From NCBI GenBank assembly GCA_047967505.1, contig CM106538.1: 64,000 nucleotides of DNA; one strand, written 5' to 3'. The DNA comes from Dipteris shenzhenensis. Taxonomy: Eukaryota > Polypodiophyta > Polypodiopsida > Gleicheniales. The position numbers and the translations under genes are program-made. Below, piece by piece: positions 63,616-64,000 of the stretch; the first letter of the stretch is position 1, and the number at the start of each line of letters is the position of its first letter. The notes beneath the pieces were generated by a model. The model was not told the origin of the DNA. It saw only the letters and a program-made list of their open reading frames with translations, and did no database searches.

Positions 63616-64000
63616 CTAGTTGGTTTTTTATTTGAACCATGAGACAAGGATCCAAGTCTAGCATAGATCGGCTGAACCGATTCAGCTTGCGGTGATGCAA
63701 GTCTGAAAGGATTTCGAGTACCAGGATCTATGTTCCTAGGATCCATTATTGTGATGTGTGTGTGGTTTCAAGTTATTGGAGGTTAGTGAACTAGCAGATT
63801 TCACTTAGAGTGGTGTAGTCCACTCAGTTGTTGTGCTTTGAGCTGACTTCGGTTGTAGCTCCTTCAGGCTCAGTAGAGCATAGGTCTAGAGCATTGCCTG
63901 ATGCTCAAGAGGGGGGTAGTTCCTCCAACCCCTTGTCAACAGACAGGCTCACGGTATCTATAAGTCGCTTGGTGACACTGTATGTCTCACCTGAGGTATT
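63616..64000. other. Right edge, presumed interior of TR-GAG-3
   Basis: No ORF or domain was seen to the end of the window. Confidence 0.4.

Larger units (their letters stand above)
60582..64000 (+). mobile_element. LTR retroelement (TR-GAG-3), left part, continues beyond window
   Basis: A typical LTR start, TGTTGATGTCACGGGGACG, occurs at 60582. A poly(A)-signal-like AATAAATAAA at 61864 and a CA near 61938 could mark the R-U5 region, but the LTR end and primer site were not pinned down and no second copy lies in the window. Downstream is a gag with a zinc knuckle (62257-63296), then about 700 bp of non-coding DNA with internal repeats and no protease or RT. Whether pol follows cannot be seen. 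Confidence 0.5.

Overview
The window looks like an intergenic, repeat-dominated stretch of nuclear DNA from a land plant with a large genome. Almost every recognisable coding stretch is a retrotransposon part. There are several families of LINEs, two Ty3/gypsy chromoviruses, Copia-type gag and pol pieces, and a Penelope-like element (PLE). No complete host gene, rRNA, tRNA, bacterial operon or CRISPR array was seen. A PLE next to plant-type chromoviruses and very diverse LINEs favours a seed-free plant such as a fern. That is an inference; a conifer or lycophyte is not excluded.

Family names used here are local labels. LINE-A is L1-like, has an endonuclease (EN), reverse transcriptase (RT) and zinc-finger ORF2, and ends in poly(A). 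LINE-B has a coiled-coil/RRM ORF1 and an EN-RT-zinc-finger ORF2; its 3' end is a conserved stem-loop followed by a (CTTT)n tail. LINE-D and LINE-F are diverged relatives of B. LINE-C and LINE-E are separate fragments.

Layout. 0.4-6.2 kb: a LINE-F scrap, then degenerate LINE-A1, interrupted by a minus-strand PLE (2.5-3.8 kb) and a minus-strand LINE-B1 (4.1-5.4 kb). 6.2-8.65 kb: the 3' end of a minus-strand chromovirus (LTR, chromodomain, integrase). 9.2-10.7 kb: quiet DNA with one plausible host exon. 10.7-14.5 kb: an old tandem duplication, one unit of which carries a 2.9-kb Copia-type element with LTRs, primer-binding site, TSD and gag but no pol. 15.4-18.1 kb: LINE-C and LINE-B2. 19.1-24.8 kb: a LINE-B cluster, including the longest plus copy (B4) tail-to-tail with B5. 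24.8-26.2 kb: a Copia pol scrap and a deleted LINE-B6. 26.2-31.9 kb: minus-strand LINE-D split by a second gag-only Copia element with an intact 280-aa gag. 33.5-41.1 kb: LINE-A3 split by a 6.56-kb chromovirus with 5-bp TSDs. 41.3-46.1 kb: LINE-A2, a recent 4.7-kb insertion with a 13-bp TSD. 46.1-50.6 kb: a Copia gag scrap, unassigned DNA, and LINE-F2. 50.6-59.3 kb: LINE-E split by the most complete LINE-B copy (B7, minus). 59.3-60.6 kb: a second possible host exon and small tandem repeats. 60.6 kb to the end: the left part of an LTR element with a GTACGG-repeat leader and an unusual Met/Gly-rich gag.

How the parts relate: the nesting gives relative ages (LINE-A1, A3, D and E are hosts; the PLE, LINE-B, the chromovirus and the gag-only elements are guests). 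All three elements with visible LTR pairs have near-identical LTRs and use an initiator-Met tRNA primer site. Two of these carry gag but no pol, so they presumably borrow enzymes from pol-bearing relatives elsewhere.
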